A stretch of 31,204 nucleotides of DNA from a virus. The notes under the pieces are model-generated. The model had not been told where the DNA came from. It did not search any database and worked only from the letters and a program-made list of their open reading frames with translations. Positions 1 through 8,808 of the stretch are shown piece after piece (the stretch's first letter is position 1; each line of letters begins with the position of its first letter). The position numbers and the translations under genes were made by a program. The stretch spans positions 1 to 31,204 of IMG/VR virus record IMGVR_UViG_3300000117_000135. One strand, given 5' to 3'.

Positions 1-34
1 TACTGAAGCCCTTGAAAAGGTAGCACCCACACTA
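1..34. repeat. Terminal direct overlap, left copy
   Basis: These 34 bases match 31171-31204 except at position 3 (C here, T at the right end). The change turns an Ile codon into Val in the fibre gene. Because merging the copies rebuilds a complete gene, the overlap reflects circular or circularly permuted DNA rather than a chance repeat. A defined 34-bp packaged terminal repeat would be unusually short. Confidence 0.85.
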
Positions 35-120
35 GCTAAGTGCGAAGTCATATCCGCAGGCGTTGGTTGCGAATCAAACTGAAGGTTTAGCGATGGTCTA
101 ACGCTTGGGAAATTGCTCAT
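1..120 (-). CDS. Tail fibre / receptor-binding protein, N-terminal part (gene continues at the other end)
   Basis: Reading the minus strand from the ATG at 120-118 gives an open frame starting MSNFPSVRPSLNLQFDS that runs off position 1. The end of the window carries the same 34 bases, and the frame continues there without a break into the sequence that starts VGATFSRAS. An N-terminus with a RPSLNLxF motif followed by ATFxRAS is typical of phage fibres built from repeated binding modules. These 30 residues are therefore the true start of the large gene at 28690-31204; the GTG at 31200 is internal. No Shine-Dalgarno sequence precedes the ATG. The preceding gene ends 20 bases upstream at 141, so the two are probably co-transcribed. 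Confidence 0.85.
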   Translation of the reverse strand, partial: MSNFPSVRPSLNLQFDSQPTPADMTSHLASVGATFSRASV

Positions 121-140
121 AAGATAAATAGGTAAAGGCA

Positions 141-473
141 TTAGTCTAATATATCAACAAGTAGGAATTTAACTGTTCTTTCTGCACCTTCATTGGATGC
201 ACCCTTAACACGAACCTTGTTCACGTCTTTGAATACATCAGCAGGAAGGGAATGTTTACCATCCGCAACACTTACCGAAAACTTAGTTCCGTAGGTATCA
301 TAGATGTCGAACCAAGTTCCATCGATTTCAGCTTGAAGGTCGAATGATGTGTTGGTGTATGTACCTTCTAAAACGAGAGAACCCATTTCGTAAGTAATAT
401 TTCTACCAACTATTTCAACTGCTCCACTTACAGAAGCACCGTTTGCGATTGTTGCCGTTCTAATTTGTGCCAT
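141..473 (-). CDS. Small virion-associated protein, unknown
   Basis: A 110-residue protein beginning MAQIRTATIANG. It is rich in beta-prone residues and Gly/Ser/Thr, with no cysteine, no membrane segment and no recognisable catalytic motif. It lies between the giant tail-tip gene upstream (ends 532) and the tail-fibre start downstream (120), so a minor tail, adaptor or decoration role is plausible from position only. The upstream gap 474-531 is AT-rich and on the minus strand contains TAATTTG, a one-base-short match to the Bacteroidota -7 element, so a weak promoter here is possible. I do not recognise the family. Confidence 0.75.
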   Translation of the reverse strand: MAQIRTATIANGASVSGAVEIVGRNITYEMGSLVLEGTYTNTSFDLQAEIDGTWFDIYDTYGTKFSVSVADGKHSLPADVFKDVNKVRVKGASNEGAERTVKFLLVDILD

Positions 474-531
474 AATATTAGTTTTTTACGTTTGTTTACA
501 AATTACGAATTTTCTCTGTCTTTTGAAATTA

Positions 532-3500
532 TCAACCTGATGAAATCTTGATAGTTCCATTATCGTTATATAAAGCTCCTACTATCTCAGGGTCTCCAGT
601 TGGTAAGTTCTCAAGTATTGTAAGACCACTTAATTTATTAGAATCTCTAGTAAGTCTTGCATATTGTGTAGAATCATTGTTTACATATACACCATCTAGT
701 GCTATTCGTGTTTGGCTTTCGTAGCTCTTGACTGTAAAAGTTGACGTTGTAAAAGTAACTGCCGGAGTTGGTGGAGCTTCTCCTGGATTATCAATATCTG
801 CTTCAATTCTTACTTTAAAATAGTCATAAGTATAACTATAAGCCGTTAAATATAAGGAAGTACTTCCCGAACTTATTATTTGACTCCTTTTTTGTGCAAG
901 TAAATTAGTCGCACTTGTTGATGAGTTACCACCATATAGAGCTATATTAAAAGTCGCTCCATCTGCATTGGTCAATGTTGTTAAGGATGCAGTTACAAAA
1001 ACCTCTACCGCATCGCCTAAATCTACATTGTAATACGTTCCTGCCGTTGTTTCATAAGCAGATAAATCGGTTATAGTTTGTGCTGATATACTTTGATTTA
1101 CATCAACGCTAACACTAGGCGAGCCGTTAGTTATATCTACCTGAGTTCTAACCTTGTTAGAATCTTCTAGCTTTATTGTTTGAGTAGTTGAATCTATATC
1201 AATTCCACCACCCGATGCAGTTGTATCTAACCTAAATGCTTGCGTTTCTATTTCAAATGCACTACCATTAAATGATAGGAAGTTTGTTGTGTCACCAACC
1301 TTGAATGTGTTACTCGTAAGTTGGGCAAGTGTGCTAGTTCCATCCTTTAGAAATAGTCCACCATCGGTTACAAGAATATGCTCGTTTGAATTATCCCCTG
1401 CAAAGAATCCAAAGGTTTCAGAACTCAATCCCGAATATCCATTCAAATCACCGAAAGCTACCCTTGTATTTGCTTCGGCTTGTAGCTTCGAAAATTCATT
1501 TACGCCAGTCTGTAATCTCATTATAAGATTATCTACCGACCTATCAACGTTTCGGTACATTATAGCTTGTCTGTCGGCATTCGAAGTGTTACCGTAGCCG
1601 ACTATTAAATCGCCTTGTTCTAGGTCTGCTAGAGAACCCGATTCTACAGTAACAGTCAATACATTATTTGAAACGGAATCTACTAAACCACGAACGCTAG
1701 TAACTGTTCCAGTATTTATATCAACGGTCTGAACTATCCATAAATCGCCACTAGAAAAAGACGTTGCAGTTGAACCATCTACGTTATCAATTACTATTTC
1801 ACCACTTCCTGCACTTTCTACTCTACCCTGTGCTATGCTTAGTATTTCCGAACCACCTATCGTACTAATTTGCTTTGCTATAAACTCATACACCCTAAGC
1901 GAACCACGTACCCTTAACTCTTGTAATTCTGCCGAACCATCTGCTTTTATTCTCCAATTAGTACCTGTCCACCCCTCACTGAATCCGTCATCTAAAATAT
2001 TATCCTGAGTTGTTAAGACTCCCTGAACGTTAAGCGTGCTGTTTAGGTCGGTTGCTCCGTTTGCCGTTAAGGCATTAAATGTAACATTATCACCAGTACC
2101 TAATGCTTGCTCATCGCCATCGGGGAATAATTGACCTTTCTCGACTTTATTGTCTTGTAAGGATTCGATTTCTAAATGGTTCTCTATTACATCGCTTTCA
2201 AGTTCGTTTATAACGGCAGTATCAGATAACGCCTTAGTGATTGCCTGATTGTTTGAATCACCAATAAATATATCTCCTTCGTCTAAGTTAGGTACGGCAT
2301 TAGTACGACCTGCACCCATAATATAGATTTGACCATCAGTTTCATTAACTCTTATGACCTTGGCAATCTTCTGAAGTAGATTACTTTCACCAGTTGGTGG
2401 TGTATTTACAAGCGTACCACTAGGACCAATAAACAATTCATCGCCTACCGTAAAAGAACTTGTGTCTATTCCTATTAACTTACCATGCGTAACAATATCA
2501 CCTTGAGCGTTATCGTTTACATCTGCTGACAGAATACCAATCGAAGGCATTGTGCCATTGCCATCCGAATCAGCCACGTCTATTGTAAACTGCTGACCTT
2601 CGGCAACTTGTCCCGATATATAAACTGGTGTTCCTTTTGTTAGTGTGCCACCCGTGTCATTCTTTCCTTGCACATGAATAGCACCAGTTAAATCACCAAT
2701 GAAATCAGCCGTTACTGTGTTAAATGTAACATCATCGCCCGTACCCAAACCTAAATTATCCCTAGCAGTTGATACGCTTTGTAGGTCAGATAAGTTATTA
2801 GCTTTTTCTAAATATAAACCAGAAGAACCACTACCACCACCAGAAGAACCCGTACTTGCAGAAGTCGTTACACCTTCACCAGTTGTATTGTAATAAGTAG
2901 TAAGTGTATCAGTTCCAGTTGTAGGGTCTGCTTCTATAAGGTTAGAAGTCCATTGGTAGCTTTTAGAATCCCAAGAACCACCTAGAAAAAAGAAACTTTT
3001 ACTGTCATACTGTATAACTTTGTCTGGTTCAAACTCACCATATAAAGTAGCACGTATGTTTCTTCGTTGCCCACGTTGAAAGTCTAGTATTTCACGTAGA
3101 AGTATTTCTTGGTGGCTAACACTTGTACCTTCACCTATTTGTTTCCAAGCATCTGTTAAATCATTATTAGAATCTTTAAGTGCAGATAAAGAAGCAGTTG
3201 CAGGACCATCACCAAAATAAAATGACCCATAATCATATTCCGCATTGAATATACCAGTTTGTTCTAGTTCAAAATCAATACTTAAACTATTTTCTATGTC
3301 ATCTTGATAGCTAAGATTGAAAATAATATCCCTAAAATAGCTATATACAACGCTTGTAACTATGGTTGGCGATGGGATAAAAGTAATAGTAAGTGTTCCA
3401 TCTGCCGCATCGGGTATAGGGTCAGTAACTAAACTTACTAAGCCACTTTTATAAACATGATTACCGTCTGAATCCGTAGTAGTTGGTCCACTAACTTCAA

Positions 3501-4620
3501 TCGTTACTTCTGTTGAACTTGTTCCCCATGCCGTGCCATTCCAATAATAAGAACCCGATTGTATTCTAATCTGTGCAGAAGGATAATTATCTGGAATACT
3601 ACCAGTATCTGCTACCCATAAATTAAATTCTAGGCTTATATTCCCAGTACCATCACCTTGCCAGAACTGTGAATAGCTTTCGTTAGTTGTGGTAAGCCAT
3701 AGTTCCCTTGGTATCTTTATACCTTGAACAACGCTTTGATGGTCAAACTTAGCCTTAGCCCTTTTAATTCCTGCGAAATAGTTATTGCTAGAACTACCTA
3801 ATAAATAAAGGTCATCACTATCAACTGATTCTCTTAAATTGACGTTTGTTAATGGTGAACCTTGTTGTACACCACTTGAATTGTACGTACTGGTGGGTAC
3901 ACTTGAAGTATCATCTAATGCTGACAACTGGATAAGTTGCCATTCATTGTTGGCTTGCCTAAGAATAAGACCATACGTCTTAAGCATATAGATAAGTGCC
4001 TGCTCGTTTGAAATAGGTCTATCTACTTCGCCCGATGTTTTAGCGTATGTTCTTAGTCTTTCTTTTTCGTGGTAAACTTGATTAAGAACGTCATCACTTG
4101 CACTTATTTCGCTTTCAGTCCACGTAGTATAAGTCTTGATATTTAAACCATAGCCTAAAGTATCTAACAAGTCAGCTATGATTACTATGGCTTTTTCTGC
4201 TCCAGTTGCTAAGGTGTAATCACCACTAAAGAATATATCTTTGGCTTGTAGATTAGCCGATTGATTACCATAGTTTTCTTCGCTTATTGAAATCAAATCT
4301 GGAACTAATAATCCAGTCCAAACAACTGAACCATTTTTCTTAAGCTTAACTTGGTAATCGCCTAATTCAGAACTAGCAATACTTTCTAAAATAGTTCGTT
4401 GTGCAGAATCTTCAACCCGTATTTGACCACTACAAGTTGATTTTTGAATGTTATTTATCTGCCTAAAGGAAAGTTCTTCGTATTGTCGCTTTATTGAAAC
4501 GCCAGTCCATTCAGTAGTACTACCAGAATAACCATCTTCTAAAATTTCAAAACGGTAGGTAGTTTCGGTACTTCCTACTATTTTTTTATCAACAAAATAG
4601 TATTTCAGTCCGTATGCCAT
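532..4620 (-). CDS. Giant tail-tip / baseplate hub and host-interaction protein
   Basis: 1362 residues. Its position directly after the tape measure, sharing one base with it (TAATG), is where siphoviruses encode distal tail or tail-associated proteins. The N-terminal 550 or so residues look like a globular tip domain. A Ser/Gly-rich linker follows (near 600, SSGGGSGSSG), then a motif seen twice, LGTGDDVTFN and LGTGDNVTFN, typical of phage fibre modules. The following stretch (KNDTGGTLTKGTPVYISG) resembles domains found in large marine-phage structural proteins. The C-terminal third is beta-rich and ends in a domain containing TFTVKSYESQTRIALDGV. It probably merges functions that other phages split between Dit, Tal and fibre genes. 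No enzymatic residues were identified. Confidence 0.75.
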   Translation of the reverse strand: MAYGLKYYFVDKKIVGSTETTYRFEILEDGYSGSTTEWTGVSIKRQYEELSFRQINNIQKSTCSGQIRVEDSAQRTILESIASSELGDYQVKLKKNGSVVWTGLLVPDLISISEENYGNQSANLQAKDIFFSGDYTLATGAEKAIVIIADLLDTLGYGLNIKTYTTWTESEISASDDVLNQVYHEKERLRTYAKTSGEVDRPISNEQALIYMLKTYGLILRQANNEWQLIQLSALDDTSSVPTSTYNSSGVQQGSPLTNVNLRESVDSDDLYLLGSSSNNYFAGIKRAKAKFDHQSVVQGIKIPRELWLTTTNESYSQFWQGDGTGNISLEFNLWVADTGSIPDNYPSAQIRIQSGSYYWNGTAWGTSSTEVTIEVSGPTTTDSDGNHVYKSGLVSLVTDPIPDAADGTLTITFIPSPTIVTSVVYSYFRDIIFNLSYQDDIENSLSIDFELEQTGIFNAEYDYGSFYFGDGPATASLSALKDSNNDLTDAWKQIGEGTSVSHQEILLREILDFQRGQRRNIRATLYGEFEPDKVIQYDSKSFFFLGGSWDSKSYQWTSNLIEADPTTGTDTLTTYYNTTGEGVTTSASTGSSGGGSGSSGLYLEKANNLSDLQSVSTARDNLGLGTGDDVTFNTVTADFIGDLTGAIHVQGKNDTGGTLTKGTPVYISGQVAEGQQFTIDVADSDGNGTMPSIGILSADVNDNAQGDIVTHGKLIGIDTSSFTVGDELFIGPSGTLVNTPPTGESNLLQKIAKVIRVNETDGQIYIMGAGRTNAVPNLDEGDIFIGDSNNQAITKALSDTAVINELESDVIENHLEIESLQDNKVEKGQLFPDGDEQALGTGDNVTFNALTANGATDLNSTLNVQGVLTTQDNILDDGFSEGWTGTNWRIKADGSAELQELRVRGSLRVYEFIAKQISTIGGSEILSIAQGRVESAGSGEIVIDNVDGSTATSFSSGDLWIVQTVDINTGTVTSVRGLVDSVSNNVLTVTVESGSLADLEQGDLIVGYGNTSNADRQAIMYRNVDRSVDNLIMRLQTGVNEFSKLQAEANTRVAFGDLNGYSGLSSETFGFFAGDNSNEHILVTDGGLFLKDGTSTLAQLTSNTFKVGDTTNFLSFNGSAFEIETQAFRLDTTASGGGIDIDSTTQTIKLEDSNKVRTQVDITNGSPSVSVDVNQSISAQTITDLSAYETTAGTYYNVDLGDAVEVFVTASLTTLTNADGATFNIALYGGNSSTSATNLLAQKRSQIISSGSTSLYLTAYSYTYDYFKVRIEADIDNPGEAPPTPAVTFTTSTFTVKSYESQTRIALDGVYVNNDSTQYARLTRDSNKLSGLTILENLPTGDPEIVGALYNDNGTIKISSG

Positions 4621-6500
4621 TATCTACCTAATTTATAGTTCGCTTCTTCTAGTGTAAGTACTAAGTCAGTTCCGTTGATTCTAAATTCGCCACCTAAGTT
4701 AATGTTGCTAGTTCCTGCCGTTTGTACACCCGTACCCATCAACTGGTTGTTAGGCACAATAGAACCCGATACATTAGGCATAAATAATTCTGGACCACGT
4801 TCACCAACAACATAAGGTTGATTGCTGAATACTGGACCACCACGGGCTTTGAATAAGCCACCAATTAATTTACCAAATATTCCACCACCTTCACCAAAGA
4901 ATCCATCACCACCTAAGCCACCAGTTAAAAATATGCTTATAGCTTTTTGTATTACTGCACTTGCTAAAAGCTTACCAATATTTCTTAAAGTATCGGCAAA
5001 TTTTTCGCCTTGTAAAATCACATTTGACATTCCTTGACCAAAAGAACTTGTAAATGTATCTGTTATTCCACTAAGTAAAGTAACGGCTTGTGATGCACTT
5101 ATAAATGGTGCTTTAATTTCTTCTGCCGTTGGTATAGATGCAACAAATTCATTTAGTTCAGTACCTAAAGTATCTAAATCTAAATCTATTAATTCGCCTT
5201 CGGTTTCAGTTGCAACAACAAGTGGCTTTAATTGTGGAATGGCTTTCGCACTTTCCTTATAGGCATCAGATACATCATTAGCACTTTGTCTTGCAGTCTG
5301 GGAAACACCCATTAAAGCATCTTTAGCTTTATTAGCCGCACTTGTTAAAATATCACCTAAAGGAACTATATCATTTTCAAAGGTCTTAGTTTCTTCTTTA
5401 AACTGCTCTAAACCTTCTGACATCCCTTCAAATGGGTTGCCGATTCCTTCCCTTCCTGCAAATTCTAATACTTGATTTATCCCTTTTATAATTAAAGAAA
5501 AAGGATTATTCGTCAAGAAGAATTGCATCATGTTTATAAGCGTATTCTTCCACCAAGAAATGTCAGTAAATCTTTCTTTTAAGGCTTCGTAATTAACGAC
5601 TACATAAGTGAATGATGCAGTAAGCGCCGCAATAGCACCAATAGCTAAAGCAATAGGACTTGTCAAAGCACCTATAATAACACCCAATGAACTTATAGCA
5701 ACACCAAGTGCAACTATTGCAGGACCTGCTATCGTGCCAATCAATACTATCTGTGATACAAATAATTTAGTTTGTTCTGATGCACCTTGGAATCTAGTAA
5801 CAAGGCTTTTTAGGCTTGCAATAAATGGCTTTATGTGTTCCATTATTAAGCCACCTATTTCTTCAGTCAAATCACCGAAGCTATTCTGCAACTGCTTTAA
5901 AGGACCTAAACCAACTTCAGCTTCTGAAGTAGCCGCACTAAACATTTGCGTTAATAATTCTTGGGCTTTTGCCGCACGTTCTGTGTCATCTTCTATTTGC
6001 CGTAAAGTTGGCAAATATCTGTTTAACATTGTAGAATCGCCTTGTTCTAGTGCCGCAGTATATCTAATAGCAGATTGCTCATTTATACCCATCGCCTTAG
6101 CTAGGGCTATACTATTCTGCGTTGCTCTTTTGGCTTGCTCATTAGATAAGCCCATAGACTTAGCGAGTTGCAACATCTTCAATGTAGATTCATCACCTAC
6201 AGTTGTTACGCCTTGTAGTCCAATAGCAAAATTCTTAAAATCTTGAAGTGCTTGATTAGAAAATTCACCTGCACTACGAAGTGCCGCTTCTAATCTTTTT
6301 TCTGCTTGTATTTGCGTATCAAACGCTTTTACACTTACACCTGCGGCTAATGTAAGTGGTGCAGATATTCTTGTAGAAATAGTTTTACCAAAGCTAGTAA
6401 CATCTTTACCAAAACTTTTTAACTGACCACTAGCCTTGTTCAAGTCCCCAGTAAAACTTGAAAGGTCAGCAAATAATTTTACACCGAATTGACCTAGCAT
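4620..6500 (-). CDS. Tail tape measure protein
   Basis: 626 residues, starting MLGQFGVKLFADLSSFTGDLNKA. The N-terminus is helical (FGKDVTSFGKTISTRISAP). Long hydrophobic, alanine-rich segments follow near residues 245-305 and a glycine-rich hydrophobic stretch lies near 530-560, the usual pattern of tape measure proteins that span the tail lumen and assist DNA entry. It follows the tail-chaperone frameshift pair and precedes the tail-tip gene, the canonical order. Its ATG shares a base with the stop of the chaperone extension (TAATG at 6498-6502), implying translational coupling. At about 1.5 angstrom per residue it would set a tail of roughly 90-95 nm. Confidence 0.9.
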   Translation of the reverse strand: MLGQFGVKLFADLSSFTGDLNKASGQLKSFGKDVTSFGKTISTRISAPLTLAAGVSVKAFDTQIQAEKRLEAALRSAGEFSNQALQDFKNFAIGLQGVTTVGDESTLKMLQLAKSMGLSNEQAKRATQNSIALAKAMGINEQSAIRYTAALEQGDSTMLNRYLPTLRQIEDDTERAAKAQELLTQMFSAATSEAEVGLGPLKQLQNSFGDLTEEIGGLIMEHIKPFIASLKSLVTRFQGASEQTKLFVSQIVLIGTIAGPAIVALGVAISSLGVIIGALTSPIALAIGAIAALTASFTYVVVNYEALKERFTDISWWKNTLINMMQFFLTNNPFSLIIKGINQVLEFAGREGIGNPFEGMSEGLEQFKEETKTFENDIVPLGDILTSAANKAKDALMGVSQTARQSANDVSDAYKESAKAIPQLKPLVVATETEGELIDLDLDTLGTELNEFVASIPTAEEIKAPFISASQAVTLLSGITDTFTSSFGQGMSNVILQGEKFADTLRNIGKLLASAVIQKAISIFLTGGLGGDGFFGEGGGIFGKLIGGLFKARGGPVFSNQPYVVGERGPELFMPNVSGSIVPNNQLMGTGVQTAGTSNINLGGEFRINGTDLVLTLEEANYKLGR

Positions 6501-7104
6501 TATTTCCCCCTATTTCTTCTACTAATTTCTAATATTCTAGCCAGTTTGTTTTTGTCTATTCTTGTTTTGGTTTTGTCTGTGTCTAAGGGAAACATTTTTT
6601 CTGGTGTAAGCTTTTTTCTGGCTTTTCCTTCTAATCCCGAATAAGCAGAAATTAAGAAGGCGTTTATTCGCATGATGTTGAAGTCATGCTTTCTATTTTC
6701 TGTAAATGCCCTTGCCATTAAGTTGAAGTCATACATGGTAGTACTTCTTAACTCTTTTGGCTTTAGCCCTATTTGATAACCTAGTATGAAAAGTTCTTCT
6801 AAACTTTCAATCGGTTGCCCAGTTACTTCTGGGCTTTTAGGTTTCCCACCGATTCTTTAACTAAATCAAACACTTGGGCTAATTGAGCAAAGTCCATAGT
6901 TCCGATAGCTTCACTAGGTACTTCCTTACCACCAGAAGCTGATAGGGCTTGGATAAATAGCTTGATGTTAGGCACTTTATCTAGTGCTTCATCTAGACCA
7001 TTTAGTCCTACCCCTGCTTCTTCGGTAAAACGCTCTAAAGCGTTAAGGTCAAACCTAAACGAATAACTAACCCCATCTATGGTTACTTTTTTAGAACCCT
7101 TCAT
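6500..7104 (-). CDS. Tail assembly chaperone, long form made by -1 frameshift (gpGT-like)
   Basis: The short chaperone is read for 88 codons to the slippery GGGAAAC at 6847-6841. A -1 slip continues through an open frame to the stop at 6500, giving about 201 residues. After the slip the sequence reads PKSPEVTGQPIESLEELF, then continues into the frame containing MYDFNLMARAFTENRKHDF. The -1 frame has no stop between the slip site and 6500, which explains the apparent 86-base gap between the two separate frames (6737-6822). In lambda and many siphoviruses the long and short forms coat the tape measure during tail assembly. The internal ATG at 6736 need not be a real start. Confidence 0.85.
6817..6847 (-). 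promoter_or_regulatory. Programmed -1 ribosomal frameshift signal: slippery GGGAAAC plus hairpin
   Basis: On the minus strand G GGA AAC lies in the zero frame at 6847-6841 and fits X XXY YYZ exactly. After a six-base spacer (CTAAAA) comes a perfect six-base-pair hairpin, GCCCAG-AAGTAA-CTGGGC (6834-6817), whose loop carries the zero-frame stop codon. Heptamer, spacer length and stem are all in the range of known -1 stimulators, and both frames encode chaperone-like sequence. Confidence 0.9.
6823..7104 (-). CDS. Tail assembly chaperone, short form (gpG-like)
   Basis: 93 residues, MKGSKKVTIDGVSYSFRFDL onward, ending at a TAA (6825-6823) in the loop of the frameshift hairpin. Size, a mostly helical composition and position between the tail tube gene and the tape measure fit a gpG-type chaperone. 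Its ATG overlaps the stop of the tail tube gene by one base (TAATG at 7102-7106), so it is probably translationally coupled. It would be the major product, with the long form a minor fraction. Confidence 0.85.
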   Translation of the reverse strand: MKGSKKVTIDGVSYSFRFDLNALERFTEEAGVGLNGLDEALDKVPNIKLFIQALSASGGKEVPSEAIGTMDFAQLAQVFDLVKESVGNLKAQK

Positions 7105-7517
7105 TAGCTGATAGCAGTTCTAGTTAAAGCACCAGTACCAGTCATTGAGCCAGATAAAGTTACAGTATCTTCCATAGCCGCTACAACGCTTATAGAAGCC
7201 ATTGATGCAGTTCCACTATACTTTACGATTGCACCACTAAATTCAGCCACATCTGGGATAAATTCAACAGTTATTGCATCTCTATCAAGTATGTGATTTA
7301 CTAATCCATCTACATTTTCAGTAGATTCAAATTCTGCAACGCCATCTAAGTCAATAGACCAAGACTTTTGTCCACGAATATGTTCTGCCCATCCCGAAGA
7401 ATCTTTTGTAGAAGCATCGGGTAAGTCCATTTCTACATTTAAAGTACACGAAGTAGTAGAAGCTATTTCCGTTCCACCATCCGTTATTGCTATTACAGTT
7501 CCATTTACTGCCGCCAT
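7104..7517 (-). CDS. Major tail tube protein
   Basis: 137 residues, MAAVNGTVIAITDGGTEIA onward. The composition (many Thr, Ser, Val, Asp, no Lys-rich tail) and the WSIDLDGVAEF segment fit the beta-sandwich tail tube family of long-tailed phages (TP901-1-like). It precedes the chaperone pair and tape measure and follows the completion genes, the usual order. A 71-base AT-rich gap lies upstream (7518-7588), one of the few intergenic gaps in the tail module, so separate regulation of this high-copy protein is possible. Confidence 0.8.
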   Translation of the reverse strand: MAAVNGTVIAITDGGTEIASTTSCTLNVEMDLPDASTKDSSGWAEHIRGQKSWSIDLDGVAEFESTENVDGLVNHILDRDAITVEFIPDVAEFSGAIVKYSGTASMASISVVAAMEDTVTLSGSMTGTGALTRTAIS

Positions 7518-7588
7518 AGTATTATTATGTTTGGTTCAAGTTAAACTTTGTAAAAGATAAAAAAAATGTAGCAATATTGATATAGCAC

Positions 7589-8017
7589 TTATTTTTCTTC
7601 TATGATGTGCCGAAATCTTAATTCACGTATGAAATAAGTGTATGTGCTAGTCTTTTCTTTTCTAGAAATATCATTATCTACTACTGAACTTATCACATTG
7701 AAGTTCGTCAAATCAAAAGGAACTGGTCTTGCTCTAATTATTTGTTTTACTTGATTGACTACATTGTTAAGATTAGCACGGCTACCATTGTCTAAGCTGA
7801 ACCTATCCACCACACTTAAAGAAAATGTTACATTATCCATGAATGTAGTCTTAGTAGAATTGTCAGTTAGTGTAGTATCATTGAACTGTATGTGTGGGTA
7901 TGTACCATTGGCAGGAACTTCGTCATAAACGGGAACTGGCGTACCACTTAGTGTTACATTCGTATTTAATAATGTATAGTATGCTACTTGTAATTCTGTT
8001 GTGCTATCTTTTGCCAT
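7589..8017 (-). CDS. Tail completion / terminator protein (DUF3168-like)
   Basis: 142 residues. The N-terminal helix (STTELQVAYYTLLNTNV) is followed by PVYDEVPANGTYPHIQF, a pattern typical of DUF3168 tail completion proteins (lambda gpU / SPP1 gp17 type), which cap the tail at the head-proximal end. It overlaps the preceding HK97 gp10-like gene by 14 bases and precedes the tail tube gene, where tail terminators usually lie. Confidence 0.75.
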   Translation of the reverse strand: MAKDSTTELQVAYYTLLNTNVTLSGTPVPVYDEVPANGTYPHIQFNDTTLTDNSTKTTFMDNVTFSLSVVDRFSLDNGSRANLNNVVNQVKQIIRARPVPFDLTNFNVISSVVDNDISRKEKTSTYTYFIRELRFRHIIEEK

Positions 8018-8438
8018 TGACTAAATTTTTTAAAGCTTGTATAATTCTAGGTCTTTCTGTTTCAAAAGCAGGAAATAAAAAAGGTCTTGGTCTAACACCA
8101 CCTACTGTACTATCTGATTTTTTAAACTGTATAGCAACATCAGAATAATCTACTCCTAAAATATTTGTTTCTACCTTTCCTTTAGTTCCAAATTCTACAT
8201 AAGGTGCATATTCAACATTGGTGTAAACTTGTCTGCCTAACTCCCCAAATTTTTCTGTTTTGATAGAACTTCTTAGTCTATTCGAATCTACCACACACCT
8301 ACTTTTAGCATCGCTTTCAATTCTAAGTGCGTGTTTATTTATTGTAAATTCTACATCTTTACGCATCTGCTTACTAAGCAGTTGTATCTTGCCAAGAACA
8401 TTATCTAAGTCGCTTTTTGATATTTCTGTTCTAAGCAT
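8004..8438 (-). CDS. HK97 gp10-like head-tail protein
   Basis: 144 residues. The segment VDSNRLRSSI, followed by VYTNVEYAPYVEFGTKGK, is the hallmark of the HK97 gp10 / minor tail completion family (cationic N-terminal helix, then AxYVEFGT). Its start overlaps the end of the stopper gene by 8 bases and its end overlaps the DUF3168-like gene by 14, consistent with one tightly coupled connector operon. Confidence 0.85.
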   Translation of the reverse strand: MLRTEISKSDLDNVLGKIQLLSKQMRKDVEFTINKHALRIESDAKSRCVVDSNRLRSSIKTEKFGELGRQVYTNVEYAPYVEFGTKGKVETNILGVDYSDVAIQFKKSDSTVGGVRPRPFLFPAFETERPRIIQALKNLVNGKR

Positions 8439-8805
8439 CGACTTCTTCCACGGCTATTAGTTCTGTATAAGAATGTTGTTCGCCCTTATCTTGAGCATAT
8501 TCAACATTAAATGTACGACCATCATATTGAACCCTTAACAGATAGTCATAAGTAGCTTTACTGTAGCCAAGGCTTACAAAATCATCACGGTATCTTGTAA
8601 CAATCTTATATTTTACTTTACCTTTTAGCCCACCTACTTCATAAGATTCACTACCAGAAAAAGCACTAACATTACCCCAAACAGTAGCAAGCGTGTTCCA
8701 TGTTCGGGTATTACCACCCATTCCATCCGAAGTAAGACTGTAATACTGGATTGTCAGTCTTTGCTTCATTAAACCTACATTCGCTTGTCTGTTTTTTGTT
8801 TTCAT
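8431..8805 (-). CDS. Head-tail joining / stopper protein (SPP1 gp16-like)
   Basis: 124 residues. LMKQRLTIQYYSLTSDGMGG, then WNTLATVWGNVSAFSGSE and a RYRDD segment, matches the phage head-tail joining family: an N-terminal RLTIQ strand, W-x-x-xATVWG and a small beta barrel. These proteins sit under the connector and close the portal channel until tails attach. It starts three bases after the preceding connector gene ends. Confidence 0.85.
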   Translation of the reverse strand: MKTKNRQANVGLMKQRLTIQYYSLTSDGMGGNTRTWNTLATVWGNVSAFSGSESYEVGGLKGKVKYKIVTRYRDDFVSLGYSKATYDYLLRVQYDGRTFNVEYAQDKGEQHSYTELIAVEEVDA

Positions 8806-8808
8806 TCA

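Noticed and set aside
5608-6246. Plus-strand open frame of 212 codons opposite the tape measure gene
   Set aside because: Antisense shadow: it lies wholly within a convincing gene, and its composition (many Ser, Cys, Ile, Pro) is what complementing Ala/Gly-rich codons gives.
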